In this document: piece by piece, positions 36,428 through 45,370 of the stretch | Layout of the letters: each line of letters starts with the position of its first letter | Numbering within the stretch: the first letter of the stretch is position 1 | Assembly (NCBI RefSeq): GCF_000763385.1 | Contig: NZ_JQFA01000004.1 | Span: 868,001-932,000 of the forward strand | DNA from: Leptolyngbya sp. KIOST-1 | GTDB lineage: Bacteria; Cyanobacteriota; Cyanobacteriia; Phormidesmidales; Phormidesmidaceae | DNA: 64,000 nucleotides | Direction of reading: 5' to 3' | Program-made: the position numbers and the translations under genes | The notes under the pieces: model-generated | What the model was told of the DNA's origin: nothing | The model's input: only the letters and a program-made list of their open reading frames with translations | The model's database searches: none

Positions 36428-37585
36428 TTGAGCGCATCCCTGGGTAGCCAAGAGGCAGGCGATCGCCGGGTGGTGGTGACGGGCCTGGGGCTGGTGACGG
36501 CTCTGGGAACCGCCGCCGCAACGACCTGGAAACGACTCCTGGCCGGGGAAACGGGGATTCGCCGGTTGCAGCCCTTCCCCGAGCTACCGCCCCGTCCCCT
36601 GGCGATGGTGGGAGAGCAGCCCGCAGATTTACTGGATCTGCTGCTGCCGGCGGTGGCGGAAGCCGTTGCCGATGCCGGGCTGACTCTGCCGCTGAGCGAC
36701 TGTGGGGTGGTGATTGGCTCCAGCCGCAGCTTTCAGAGCCGCTGGGAGTGGATGGCACGGCAGCCCACCGGGGGCGAACGGTCGTGGCTGATGGCGTTGC
36801 CCCACATGGGGGCGATCGCTGCCGCCCGTCAGATCCAATCCCTGGGGCCGGTGCTGGCCCCGATGGCCGCCTGCGCCACGGGGCTGATGGCGATCTTTCA
36901 GGGCTACGAGCTGGTGCGGCGGGGGCAGTGCGATCGCGTTCTGGTCGGTGCCGCCGAAGCTCCGATCACGCCTCTGACCCTGGCGGGCTTTGAGCAGCTG
37001 GGGGCGCTGGCCACCACGGGCTGCTATCCCTTTGCCCCGAGGCGGGAGGGACTGGTGCTGGGGGAAGGGGCGGCGGTACTGGTGCTGGAGTCGGAGGCGG
37101 CGTGGCTGGCGCGAGGGGCCCCCCAGCCCTACGGCTGGATTCTTGGCGCTGGGTTTAGCGCCGATGCCTACCACCGCACTGCCCCGGACCCAGCGCTGAA
37201 GGGGAGTCGTTTGGCCCTCAAAAACTGTCTTTACTACAGCGGTTTGAGGCCCGAGCAGGTGGGCTATATCCATGCCCACGGCACGGGCACCCGGCTGAAT
37301 GACGACCACGAGGCGCGGCTGCTTCAGGCGGGCTTTGCCTCGCCGCCGTGGATGAGTTCGACCAAGGGGGCGACCGGGCACACCCTGGGGGCCTCGGGGG
37401 CGATCGGCGCGGCGATGGGTCTGCTGGCCCTGCGGCACGGGGTGCTGCCGCCCAACGGGGGCGCTCGCGGCTGCGGCATTTACCCGCAGCTGGTGACTGA
37501 GCCGATGGCCTACGAGGCCAAGGTAGCGCTGTGTCTGAGCTTTGGCTTTGGCGGGCAGAACGGGGTGCTGGCGCTGGGCCGGTAG
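36428..37585 (+). CDS. Beta-ketoacyl-acyl carrier protein synthase (KAS II-like)
   Basis: TTG start at 36428 gives 385 residues. Active-site triad Cys-His-His is seen in MAACATGLMAIFQG, YIHAHGTGTRLND and TKGATGHTLGASGAIGA. It condenses malonyl-ACP with an acyl-ACP. It is shorter than FabF (about 410) and lies away from other fatty-acid genes, so it may be a secondary enzyme for a special acyl chain. RVVVTGLGLVTALG is the usual KAS start. Followed at once by a strong hairpin. Confidence 0.88.
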   Translation: MSASLGSQEAGDRRVVVTGLGLVTALGTAAATTWKRLLAGETGIRRLQPFPELPPRPLAMVGEQPADLLDLLLPAVAEAVADAGLTLPLSDCGVVIGSSRSFQSRWEWMARQPTGGERSWLMALPHMGAIAAARQIQSLGPVLAPMAACATGLMAIFQGYELVRRGQCDRVLVGAAEAPITPLTLAGFEQLGALATTGCYPFAPRREGLVLGEGAAVLVLESEAAWLARGAPQPYGWILGAGFSADAYHRTAPDPALKGSRLALKNCLYYSGLRPEQVGYIHAHGTGTRLNDDHEARLLQAGFASPPWMSSTKGATGHTLGASGAIGAAMGLLALRHGVLPPNGGARGCGIYPQLVTEPMAYEAKVALCLSFGFGGQNGVLALGR

Positions 37586-37591
37586 CCAAAC

Positions 37592-37624
37592 AAAGCCCGC
37601 TTACTGCCTTAGCAAGCGGGCTTT
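37592..37624. terminator. Convergent hairpin terminator
   Basis: AAAGCCCGCTT (37592-37602) and AAGCGGGCTTT (37614-37624) form a perfect 11-bp stem with an 11-base loop. It sits 7 bases past the ketoacyl synthase stop and before the stop of the small minus-strand gene, so it can serve both directions. Confidence 0.75.
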
Positions 37625-37658
37625 GGGTACAGAACAGGTTGTAAAAATCATGATTTTG

Positions 37659-37826
37659 CTAGAGGATTTCGACCGTTTCTGCGTAGGCATCGCCATCAAA
37701 GGGCTGAACGCCAATGTTGGGATAGTTGTCGTCGTCGGGGCCAAAGATTCTGCCGACGGGTTCAGCAAAATACTGCACTAACCCTTCAAAAAAGTAGCCA
37801 AATACTGAGAGATTCAGACCTTTCAT
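37659..37826 (-). CDS. Small 55-residue conserved cyanobacterial protein
   Basis: ATG at 37826 with GAGGTG about eight bases upstream, TAG at 37659. The product starts MKGLNLSVFGYFFEGLVQYF, followed by AEPVGRIFGPDDDNYPNIG and VQPFDGDAYAETVEIL. The amphipathic start and the GPDDDNYPxxGVQPFxG motif suggest a conserved cyanobacterial family, from memory only. Function unknown. It faces the ketoacyl synthase gene across a shared terminator. Confidence 0.72.
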   Translation of the reverse strand: MKGLNLSVFGYFFEGLVQYFAEPVGRIFGPDDDNYPNIGVQPFDGDAYAETVEIL

Positions 37827-38089
37827 GACTGGCACCTCGCGAATTTAATGATAGTGATAACGGCAAACTGTGCCGATCGCTCTGTACCAATTGCCCTACC
37901 AATTGCACGGTGGCGATCGCGGTGTAGCGGGTCAGGGTTTGATGATATTTGGTGTACCCTGATACTTAAATGCTACGGGATTACTCCAGGTCTAACGGTG
38001 CAACGGTGACCATTCTTTACAGCGGTTGGCAAGTTGTAATATATGGAATGCACCCTTAACGACTTGGTTATCAGTAAGGAGACTTCTCT

Positions 38090-39268
38090 GTGAAACGCAG
38101 TCACGCGGCGATCGCACTCTTGAGTGGGCTAATCGGCAGCTGGGTGGTGATTCCCAACGTTCAAGCCGCTGCCCCAGCGCCGCCATCCCCAGCCCTCAGC
38201 CAGTTTGGCCAGGCCCCAGAACCCATGCCGCCGCTGTGGGTTGCCCAAAACGGCAGCAATGGTCTCAGCGCCGCCCAGCAGGAGCAGGTGGATGAGCTGC
38301 TGCGCCAGGGCCAGGCCAGGGTGACGGCCCGGGACTATGCCGGGGCGATCGCGATCTACCAGCAGGCCGCCGCCATCGATCGCCAGAACCCCCGCCTGTT
38401 TTCCGGCATTGGCTACCTCCAGGTGCAGCAGGGCAACTACGGCGAGGCCATCACCGCCTACCGCAGCGCGATCGCCCTCGACGGCAGCAACCTGGCCTTT
38501 CGCTACGGCCTGGCCCACAGCCAGTATAAAAACGGCCAGTTTGACGACGCCCTGTCCACCTATCGCGACATTCTCGCCATCAACCCCCGCGAGGTGAACG
38601 CCCACCTGGGCATTGGCGGCATCCAAATCGAGCGCCGCGACTTCGACGGGGCCCTGGCCACCTACCAGAACCTGTCCCGCGTCGCCCCCGGCAACGCCCA
38701 GGTCTACGAGGCGCTGGGTTCCCTCTACATTCAGCAGGAAAACTACGATCAGGCCCTCACCTACCTGAGTCAGGGGCTGCGGGCCAACCCCAACAACGGC
38801 GATCTCCACGTCAGCGTGGCCAATCTCTACCTGCTTCAGGGCAACTACGCCGAGGCCACCAAAAACCTGCGCGAGGCCCTGCGGGTGGCCCCGCAAAACG
38901 CCAACGCCCAGCACCAGATGGGCTACGTGCTCTACCAGCAGGGCGATCGCGAGGCCGCCTTCGACTTCCTGATGCGGGCGGTGCGTCTCAACCCCGACCT
39001 GATTGCGGCCCACGCCCTGCTGGGGGCTCTGCTGCTGGAGCGCGAGCAGTACCTACAGGCGGTGCTCTCCTACCGCCGGGTGGTGGAGGCGTTGCCTGAG
39101 GACCCGGCTGCCTTCTACAACCTGGGGCTGGCACTCCATGGGCAGGGGCTAGAGGCCCAGGCCCTCTCTAACCTGGAGCTAGCGGCCATTTTGTACAGCC
39201 GCCAGGGCGATACCGAAGGAGCTGCCCGGGCCCGTGAGCTGATGGCCTTTTGGGGTTTTGGGCGATAG
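38090..39268 (+). CDS. Exported TPR-repeat protein
   Basis: GTG start at 38090 with AAGGAGA upstream; 392 residues. Signal peptide (LLSGLIGSWVVIPNVQAAAP), a short Pro/Ala linker, then about nine TPR motifs (A-x-x-x-Y-x-x-A-I-x-x-x-P, e.g. NYGEAITAYRSAIALDGSN, NYDQALTYLSQGLRANPNN). TPR scaffolds hold partner proteins, here in the periplasm or lumen. The nei gene starts 3 bases after its stop, so the two are probably cotranscribed. Confidence 0.88.
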   Translation: MKRSHAAIALLSGLIGSWVVIPNVQAAAPAPPSPALSQFGQAPEPMPPLWVAQNGSNGLSAAQQEQVDELLRQGQARVTARDYAGAIAIYQQAAAIDRQNPRLFSGIGYLQVQQGNYGEAITAYRSAIALDGSNLAFRYGLAHSQYKNGQFDDALSTYRDILAINPREVNAHLGIGGIQIERRDFDGALATYQNLSRVAPGNAQVYEALGSLYIQQENYDQALTYLSQGLRANPNNGDLHVSVANLYLLQGNYAEATKNLREALRVAPQNANAQHQMGYVLYQQGDREAAFDFLMRAVRLNPDLIAAHALLGALLLEREQYLQAVLSYRRVVEALPEDPAAFYNLGLALHGQGLEAQALSNLELAAILYSRQGDTEGAARARELMAFWGFGR

Positions 39269-39271
39269 GCC

Positions 39272-40102
39272 ATGCCCGAAGGCCCTGAAATTCGCCGGGC
39301 GGCCGACAAAATTCAGCGGGCGATCGGCGGTGAGATCGCCGCCGATGTGTTCTTTGCCTTCGACCGACTCAAACCCTACGAGGACGCGTTGGTCGGTCGC
39401 ACGGTGACGGCGGTTCAGCCCTACGGCAAAGCCCTGGTCACCAGCTTCGACAACGGGCTGGCGGTGTACAGCCACAACCAGCTCTACGGTATCTGGGTGA
39501 CCTGCAAGCCCAATGCCGTGCCGGCCACCCGCCGCCAGCTGCGCTTTGCGGTGCAGACCTCGCGGCGGTGGGCCCTGCTCTACAGCGCCTCCGATATTGA
39601 GGTGCTGAGCGCCGACGCGGTGCTCGCCCACCCCTATATCGCCAGGCTGGGACCCGACACCCTCGATGGCACCCTCACCGCCGCCGAGGTGGAGGACAGA
39701 ACCCTCAGCCCCCCATTTCGCCGTCGCCAGTTTGCCTCCCTGCTGCTCGACCAGGGCTTTTTGGGCGGCCTGGGCAACTATTTGCGCACCGAAATTTTGT
39801 ATGTGGCCCGCATTCACCCTGGCCAGCGGCCCCTGGATTGTGCCCCAGAGCAGATCGCCGCCTTTGCGGCGGCCGCCCTGGCCCTGCCCCAGCAGTCCTA
39901 CCGCCACAGCGGCATTACCAACGACCTGGGGCTGGCCGCCCAGCTCAAAGCCAGCGGCTACCGTCGCCGCGACTACCGCCACTGGGCCTTTGGCCGGGTG
40001 GGCAAACCCTGCCACCGCTGCGGCACGGCGATCGCCAAAATTGTGATTGGCGGGCGTCGCTGCTACCTTTGCCCAGTCTGTCAGCCCGTCAGCCGCTTGT
40101 AA
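39272..40102 (+). CDS. nei: Endonuclease VIII-type DNA glycosylase (Nei)
   Basis: 276 residues. The N-terminus MPEGPEIRRAADKI has the catalytic Pro2 and Glu3 of the Fpg/Nei family; EIRRAADKI marks Nei rather than Fpg. QGFLGGLGNYLRTEILY is the helix-two-turn-helix region. The C-terminal zinc finger has C-x2-C (CHRC) and C-x2-C (CYLC-PVC). Removes oxidised pyrimidines and nicks the site. Its 3' end overlaps the convergent pmbA by 14 bases. Confidence 0.92.
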   Translation: MPEGPEIRRAADKIQRAIGGEIAADVFFAFDRLKPYEDALVGRTVTAVQPYGKALVTSFDNGLAVYSHNQLYGIWVTCKPNAVPATRRQLRFAVQTSRRWALLYSASDIEVLSADAVLAHPYIARLGPDTLDGTLTAAEVEDRTLSPPFRRRQFASLLLDQGFLGGLGNYLRTEILYVARIHPGQRPLDCAPEQIAAFAAAALALPQQSYRHSGITNDLGLAAQLKASGYRRRDYRHWAFGRVGKPCHRCGTAIAKIVIGGRRCYLCPVCQPVSRL

Positions 40103-41393
40103 TCGAAAGTCCATCCACCAGCACCGAAGGGGTATAGCAGGAGCCATTCCAGTCGGCGTCGCTGCCCAGTTCGATGTTGTCCTTCAAGGCGGTGTACACA
40201 TTGCCTGCCACCATCGTGTCCTTGACGCGGCCCACCAGCTCGCCCCGATGAATGCGGTAGCCCAGGTCAATATTCACCGAGAAGTCCCCGGCAATGCCCG
40301 CCCCACCCCCCAAAATCTGATCAACCAGAATGCCGTTTTCAACGGTGGCAATCAGCTCCTCCAGCGATTTTGTCCCCGGCTGCACCAGGGTGTTGTAAAG
40401 GCTGGGGGTGGGGTAGCTGCCCAGCCCCGGGCGAAAGCCGTTGCCGGTTGATTCGGCCCCCAGGGTGCGGCCCACGGCGCGATCGCTGTAAAACAGTCCC
40501 ACCACCCCCTGTTCGATAAACACCAGCCGCTGGGTGGGGGTGCCCTCGTCGTCAAAGGGGCAGCTAAATGGACCGGCCTCAGGGTCTTGCAACAGGGTAA
40601 TGGAGGACGAGGTCATCTGCTCGCCCAGGGCGTTGCTCCAGGGGGACGATCGCTCCAGCACCCGCTTGCCGCTGAGGGCGGACTGTAGCGTGCCCCACAG
40701 CATGTCGGCAGCCTTGGCCGTAAAAATTACTGGCAGACGTCCTGTTTCGACCTCAGCCGATTGCTCTGCCCAGGCCAGCCGCTGCAAGACCTGGTCGGTG
40801 AGCGCATCGATATCCAGAATATCCCGCTGGGTCTGGCCATCGCTCACGCTCAAAAAGTCATCCCCCCGCACCCAATCGGCGGACAGGTAGGTGCTCAGGG
40901 TGGCGTCGCTGTAGCGGCAGTCGAGTCCTCTGCTGTTGAGAATGCGAGTGGTCTCCACATCGCATTCCACGTCGACGCCACAGATCACCTCCGGGTAGGC
41001 CCTGCGAATGCGATCGATCATCGCCTGGCCCCAGTCAATCAGCTGCTCCACCGGCACCTCCTGGCCCATGTTGGCATAGACGCGGCTGGTTTCTCCGGCC
41101 AGATCGATGGTTTCGGGGTCGTTAAGGGCGCTGATGGCCAGCGCCTTATCAATAATCGCTTCGGGATCAACATTGCCGTAGGCAACAGCCAACCCCGGTC
41201 GCCCATTCACCCACAGCCGCAGCGCCGTCCCCAGGGCCGCAGAGCTTTCCAACTGCTTGAGGCGGTTGGCTTCAAAGAAAACCGGGCGCGATCGCGATCG
41301 CGATTGCAGCACCTCTGCCGCTTCGGCACCCCGCTGTAGAGCCAGATCGATCAGTTTCTCGGCCAGCAGGTCTTCGGCAGGGGCAGGCACCAT
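40089..41393 (-). CDS. pmbA: TldD/PmbA-family metalloprotease-like protein
   Basis: 434 residues. PmbA-like sequence: LIDLALQRGAEAAEVLQSRS at the start, WVNGRPGLAVAYGNVDPEAI, FDDEGTPTQRLVFIEQG and the glycine-rich LGGGAGIAGDFSVNIDLGYRI. PmbA pairs with TldD to make a protease complex; the active metal site (HExxxH) is normally on TldD, and indeed no HExxH is present here. Convergent with nei. Confidence 0.9.
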   Translation of the reverse strand: MVPAPAEDLLAEKLIDLALQRGAEAAEVLQSRSRSRPVFFEANRLKQLESSAALGTALRLWVNGRPGLAVAYGNVDPEAIIDKALAISALNDPETIDLAGETSRVYANMGQEVPVEQLIDWGQAMIDRIRRAYPEVICGVDVECDVETTRILNSRGLDCRYSDATLSTYLSADWVRGDDFLSVSDGQTQRDILDIDALTDQVLQRLAWAEQSAEVETGRLPVIFTAKAADMLWGTLQSALSGKRVLERSSPWSNALGEQMTSSSITLLQDPEAGPFSCPFDDEGTPTQRLVFIEQGVVGLFYSDRAVGRTLGAESTGNGFRPGLGSYPTPSLYNTLVQPGTKSLEELIATVENGILVDQILGGGAGIAGDFSVNIDLGYRIHRGELVGRVKDTMVAGNVYTALKDNIELGSDADWNGSCYTPSVLVDGLSITSG

Positions 41394-41569
41394 AGCAGTC
41401 GTTTAACAGGGCTTAACAGAAGTCTTCTTATCTTCCCGGATTGCGGTACCCCTGCAAAGGGCGCTGCCCCTACATCCGACTAAATAGCCGCTAGGTCTGA
41501 TGGCTTTGGCGTTTTTAGCCTCCAGGGTCGCCTGAAGAGCCGATTCAACGCTAAAATAGCAAAGCCCCT

Positions 41570-41656
41570 GGAGAGGTGGCAGAGTGGTTGAATGCGGCAG
41601 TCTCGAAAACTGTTTGGGGGTAACACCTCACGAGGGTTCGAATCCCTCCCTCTCCG
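41570..41656 (+). tRNA. tRNA-Ser (anticodon CGA)
   Basis: 87 bases. The acceptor stem GGAGAGG pairs with CCTCTCC, with discriminator G at 41656. D arm has GTGGTTGAATGCGG; anticodon stem CAGT-CTCGAAA-ACTG gives anticodon CGA. A long variable arm and a T arm with GGTTCGAATCC complete it. The 3' CCA is not encoded. A tyrosine recombinase gene begins about 100 bases downstream, a classic integration target layout. Confidence 0.95.
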
Positions 41657-41700
41657 TTGAAATCCAGCTCCCGTAACGATTTGCGGCGTTCCCCTTGCCT

Positions 41701-41729
41701 CACTCAGCTTATGAAAATTAAGCTGAGTG
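41701..41729. repeat. 11-bp inverted repeat between tRNA-Ser and integrase
   Basis: CACTCAGCTTA (41701-41711) and TAAGCTGAGTG (41719-41729) form a perfect stem with a 7-base loop. It may end the tRNA transcript or act as a recombinase or regulator site. Confidence 0.7.
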
Positions 41730-41759
41730 CAGGTAGTTTGTACTCTTTTTGGGGGAGGA

Positions 41760-42899
41760 ATGGGGGAGATGGGGGGGAGAAGTCTGAACCAGAGTGCGCC
41801 TGACCTCAAAGAACGGATCAACCAGGTGAATCAGGGGCTGGAGAAGGTCTCGATTCGCGAGAAGGACCACCGGTTGTACGTGCGGGGGAGACACTTCCCC
41901 CCCAAGCCAGGGGATAGCACCGGGGGCCGCTACGAGATCGCTCTTGGGGTTTCAGCCACTCCTGCTGGCCTGAAGGTGGCGATCGCGAAGGCAAAAGACA
42001 TTGACAATGCACTGCTATGGGAAAAATTCGACTGGGAACCGTTCCTCAAAGGGAACCAAAAGCCCCCTGAAACCGTAGCAGAATGGGTAAATCGTTACGA
42101 AGCGCAACACTGGGAGCAAACCCTCCGGAGTCCAACCAAGGAGAATACCTATCACAAGAACTACCGATTGCTGTTCAATCGACTCCCTCAGAACGAACCG
42201 CTAACGATTGAGCTGCTGCGATCAACGATTCTGAGCGAGACCCAACCGGGAAGTCGCAGTCGCAAAGGATTTGCCATAGCATTCCGAAGATTGGCTGACT
42301 TCGCAGGCTTGGATCCAAGCATACTAAAAGAGCTGAGCAAATTAGGGAAAGGGTACACCTCCAAATCGGTCGAGCCGCGCAGCTTGCCTCGTGATGAGGA
42401 AATCGTAGATCTCTGGGAATCGGTAAAGAATCCAGCCTGGCAGTGGGTCATTTCGATCCTTGCGATTTATGGGTTAAGGCCTCACGAGATCTTTAGAATT
42501 CGCACAGACAGGATTGATGAGGATCCACCTATTCTTGAGGTGGAAGAGGAAACCAAAACAGGATGGCGGATTGTGTATCCTAGCTACGGCAAGGGGTGGG
42601 ACATGATGACACCGCACATTGTGAAGTATCCCAATATTGAGACCGAGGGAAAAAACAACAACCAACTGGGCGGCAAAATTTCTCAGGAGTTTCGCGAACT
42701 GAAAATTCCCTTTCCTCCCTATAACCTACGCCATGCCTATGCTCAGCGGATGTACAAGCAAGGGTTTAGCGACACCTTCATTGCCCGCTCTATGGGCCAC
42801 TCTGTCGCCGTGCAACGGTCAATATACCGAGCTTGGTGGGATCAGGACACGTATGATGACGAATATCGTCGGGTGATGGGGCTTCAGAACAAGGCGTAA
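41760..42899 (+). CDS. Tyrosine recombinase (phage-type integrase)
   Basis: The ATG at 41760 gives 379 residues; an ATG at 41769 and a GTG at 41727 are alternatives, with GGGGGAGGA just upstream. The C-terminal catalytic domain shows the first Arg in AIYGLRPHEIFRIR, NLRHAYAQRM (H/R box), the second His in SMGHSVAVQ and the nucleophile Tyr in RSIYRAWW. The N-terminus has a SAM-like core-binding region. Location directly after a tRNA-Ser suggests it integrated the DNA to its right. No second copy of the tRNA 3' end is seen in the window. Confidence 0.88.
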   Translation: MGEMGGRSLNQSAPDLKERINQVNQGLEKVSIREKDHRLYVRGRHFPPKPGDSTGGRYEIALGVSATPAGLKVAIAKAKDIDNALLWEKFDWEPFLKGNQKPPETVAEWVNRYEAQHWEQTLRSPTKENTYHKNYRLLFNRLPQNEPLTIELLRSTILSETQPGSRSRKGFAIAFRRLADFAGLDPSILKELSKLGKGYTSKSVEPRSLPRDEEIVDLWESVKNPAWQWVISILAIYGLRPHEIFRIRTDRIDEDPPILEVEEETKTGWRIVYPSYGKGWDMMTPHIVKYPNIETEGKNNNQLGGKISQEFRELKIPFPPYNLRHAYAQRMYKQGFSDTFIARSMGHSVAVQRSIYRAWWDQDTYDDEYRRVMGLQNKA

Positions 42900-42915
42900 G
42901 CCATATTGGTAGTGC

Positions 42916-43278
42916 CTACTGAGACGGCCTTAGCTCTCGCAGTTTTTTTTTCGAGTCAGTTTCATCAAGGCGCAAAAGCATTGCCCTAAAGGGATTTCGA
43001 ATATTTGAATTCAAGACTGCCCAAGAATTGCCCAAGAATGATTTTTCGCATTCAGACGGCTGATGTGGGGAAGTTGCCAGTTGAAGAAGCTGCTGGCTCA
43101 TCACTGGTAAAGCCTGTGATATGTGTCGCCACAGCGTACGAACAGAGAAATTGCTTACAGAGTCAATCATGATATTTAGCGGCGTAAGATCGCGCTCTGC
43201 TACCGTGCCATCAACAGTGGGGGGATTGAAGGATATGGCAGTAATTTCGAATGGAGCTGCCCGAATAGCGATCGCCAT
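42916..43278 (-). CDS. Hypothetical protein, unrecognised
   Basis: A 120-residue frame with natural composition (FEITAISFNPPTVDG, VERDLTPLNIMIDSV-like, LRLDETDSKKKLREL at the end). No motif, membrane segment or clear ribosome site. It is convergent with the integrase by 16 bases. Possibly a small island cargo gene; could also be chance. Confidence 0.4.
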   Translation of the reverse strand: MAIAIRAAPFEITAISFNPPTVDGTVAERDLTPLNIMIDSVSNFSVRTLWRHISQALPVMSQQLLQLATSPHQPSECEKSFLGNSWAVLNSNIRNPFRAMLLRLDETDSKKKLRELRPSQ

Positions 43279-43308
43279 TCGGACAGCACAGAAAAATTGG
43301 TGACCGAG

Positions 43309-43518
43309 TTAATCTTTGACAATGCGGCCTTGGTGTTCGTTCAATTGTAGAAACCCTGGACCATTGCCTTCAGCATCAGACTGAGCAATGACATAGAAGA
43401 AGCGCGATTCGGTGTTCTTAGCAATGATGAGATAGGGATAGCCATCTTGACTGATGGCAGCTTTGCAAACTTGGCCGCCAACTAGTTGGCTGAGATCTTC
43501 TGAGTAGGAAAGCGTCAT
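43309..43518 (-). CDS. Small hypothetical protein, 69 residues
   Basis: Begins MTLSYSEDLSQLVGGQVCKA and continues with ISQDGYPYLIIAKN and FFYVIAQSDAEGNGPGFLQL. Alternating hydrophobic strands suggest a small beta fold. No family recognised. The initiation region ACTCCT before ATG is a poor ribosome site. Confidence 0.5.
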   Translation of the reverse strand: MTLSYSEDLSQLVGGQVCKAAISQDGYPYLIIAKNTESRFFYVIAQSDAEGNGPGFLQLNEHQGRIVKD

Positions 43519-43859
43519 AGGAGTGATTCTCTAGGTTGTGGATGTCGAAAGTAGGGCAGTTTTAAGCTCTGAGGCTATCGGAGTCAGCTCTGACCGCTGC
43601 GGTATCAGCAGAGCCTCCTTATTTTGTGGCTCTGGAGTCTTATTGCCCTCTTATACATAAATTATATCCCATGTATACGCGGGCTATTGGGATAAAAAAT
43701 GGATTTTAAGGGGGGTTTGATGAGAATTGCTGATCGATATCTGGGAAATCCTACTCATCCCATAAGTGCAGTTGATCGATGGATGCATGGGTGTAATGCC
43801 TCGTATACTTGGGATGATTCTGTCTTTCTAGCAGCAGTAGCAGTGGAGTATTTCCGGTG
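43519..43859. other. AT-rich spacer in the island
   Basis: 340 AT-rich bases between a minus-strand small gene and the RHH gene. TTATACATAAATTATATCCC near 43650 is promoter-like AT-rich sequence, but no clean -35/-10 pair is seen. Probably holds divergent promoters. Confidence 0.35.
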
Positions 43860-44090
43860 ATGAGTGATGAGGCTGCCCGCAGAGACTATTTGACCCGCTT
43901 CCAGCAGCAGGGGGAAGTAGCGATGGCGGAGCGCCCTCTCTGTGTGCGGTTGCCGGAAGATATTGACGGGCTGATGAGGGAGAAGGAGAACCGCACGGCC
44001 TGGCTGCGGGATGCGATCATGGAAAAGCTCTGGCGAGAGGGGCATCTGCCGAAACGATATCAGAGCTTGATGGAACAGGCATTGGATTAA
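43860..44090 (+). CDS. Small ribbon-helix-helix-like protein
   Basis: 76 residues from ATG at 43860 (a GTG at 43857 precedes). RPLCVRLPEDIDGLMREKENRTAWLRDAIMEKLWREG fits a ribbon-helix-helix DNA-binding or CopG-type domain: a short strand, then two helices. Probably a small regulator, paired with the M15-like gene 13 bases downstream. Function inferred from shape only. Confidence 0.6.
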   Translation: MSDEAARRDYLTRFQQQGEVAMAERPLCVRLPEDIDGLMREKENRTAWLRDAIMEKLWREGHLPKRYQSLMEQALD

Positions 44091-44103
44091 GGGGAGGCAG
44101 TTG

Positions 44104-44733
44104 ATGTCAGCACAGCCCTTAGGCAAGTATCTGACGTTAGAGGAATTTTGCACCTGCACACAGACCTACCAGCGGTTCGCTGACCAGATTGACCCGTTTC
44201 CTAAAAACTTGGAAGAAACATTGCCCGCCCTAGAGGCGCTGTGTCAGTACATTGTTGACCCGGTGATTGATAGGTTTGGGCGCGATTCTCCTTCTGCTGA
44301 GGCAGACGCTTCGCGAACGGAGAGGCTGCACCAACGCTTCCAGCTCACCTACGGCTTTTGCTCTGCGGATTTGAAGCGATGGCTGGCGAAAAAAGACCCG
44401 GTGACGGGCAAGAAGTACGGTATAGCTACTCCCAGCCTGGATCAGCACATGGCCCATGAGGTAAATCGGAACGGGCGGTACTACTGCGATCGCCTCGGTG
44501 CAGCCTGTGACTTTCGTATCCTTGACCTACCCAGCGATGTGCTGGTGGATTGGATTATGGCCCAAGGTCTGCCGTTTGACTCGCTGTATTTTTATGGATG
44601 CGATCGTCCTATCCACATCAGCTATGGCCCTCAACATAAGCGGGACATTTGGGGTTTTACGGCAAAAGGCACTCCAACGCGAAGAGGAACTGAGAGGTGG
44701 CTAATGCACATACGGGCTTCAAAAGTATTTTGA
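44104..44733 (+). CDS. M15-family D-Ala-D-Ala peptidase-like protein
   Basis: GGGGAGG precedes the ATG at 44104; 209 residues. The C-terminal half matches the Peptidase M15_3 pattern: QHMAHE (first His), GAACDFRI (Asp), then WIMAQGLPFDSLYFYG and PIHISYGP (last His). This zinc peptidase fold cuts peptidoglycan cross-links. An 8-residue insert DSPSAEADASRTE-like (44293-44320) is absent from the second copy at 60691-61256 and carries CGCTTCGCGAA. No signal peptide. Confidence 0.62.
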   Translation: MSAQPLGKYLTLEEFCTCTQTYQRFADQIDPFPKNLEETLPALEALCQYIVDPVIDRFGRDSPSAEADASRTERLHQRFQLTYGFCSADLKRWLAKKDPVTGKKYGIATPSLDQHMAHEVNRNGRYYCDRLGAACDFRILDLPSDVLVDWIMAQGLPFDSLYFYGCDRPIHISYGPQHKRDIWGFTAKGTPTRRGTERWLMHIRASKVF

Positions 44734-44776
44734 CAGGTGTATGGGCATCATTTCTCGGGTTGGGCAAAGTGTCAGG

Positions 44777-44950
44777 TAGTGCTTTCAGACCCGCGCCAGA
44801 GGCAGGCAGTGAGTTTTCTGCCCTGCTTCAGCTCTTCTGCGGGGGTAGTGAGCAGGGGCCAGCGCAGTGCTTTGTAAAGTTCTAGCCGATAGAGATCAAA
44901 GGCAGACTCTAGCAGGGCGGCATGGACGGTAGCCGCATCTAAAATCCAGC
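44777..44950 (-). pseudogene. Fragment of an unknown gene
   Basis: A minus-strand stretch reading RWILDAATVHAALLESAFDL then YRLELYKALRWPLLTTPAEE has strongly protein-like sequence but no start; it is cut at the IS256 remnant. Likely the tail of a gene broken by the insertion. Confidence 0.45.
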
Positions 44951-44959
44951 GTTGGTAGG

Positions 44960-45245
44960 CGGTCCTTCTTCCACTTCCCCGCTGAGTACTGGGCGCATAT
45001 TTGTACCACCAATCCGATTGAATCGACGTTTGCCACCGTGCGACTCAGAACCGGCAAAACCCGAGGTTGTGTCTCCAAGGACACCATCCTGGCACTGGTG
45101 TTCAAGTTGGTCGAAAGCCATCAGAAGAGCTGCTCAGAATTCGAGGCTTCAAACACCTCGCCGATGTGATTGAAAGAGTCCCGTTCAAAGATATATACCG
45201 AGTAGATGACACAACCGATGTGACCCAGATGCAGGACGCCACCTA
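44960..45245 (+). mobile_element. IS256-family transposase remnant
   Basis: The plus strand reads AEYWAHICTTNPIESTFATV followed by RLRTGKTRGCVSKDTILALVFKLVES, the conserved end of IS256/mutator transposases. Near 45125 the frame shifts and the rest continues as RLLRIRGFKHLADVIERVPF and FKDIYRVDD to a stop at 45245. Most of the element is missing. No terminal inverted repeats are visible. Confidence 0.78.
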
Positions 45246-45370
45246 GGGCAGTGAGTGGGGCGATCGAAACACTGGACCAGTTGCATTAGGAGTCTACCCA
45301 CACAATACTGAAGTTTTTAGAAGGAAAGATGGACGCCGCTGAGGTGACGGTTGGGGGAAACCGTGGAAAC

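Noticed and set aside
44697..44885. 62-codon plus-strand frame
   Set aside because: The minus strand here has a better protein-like fragment; the plus frame is its shadow.
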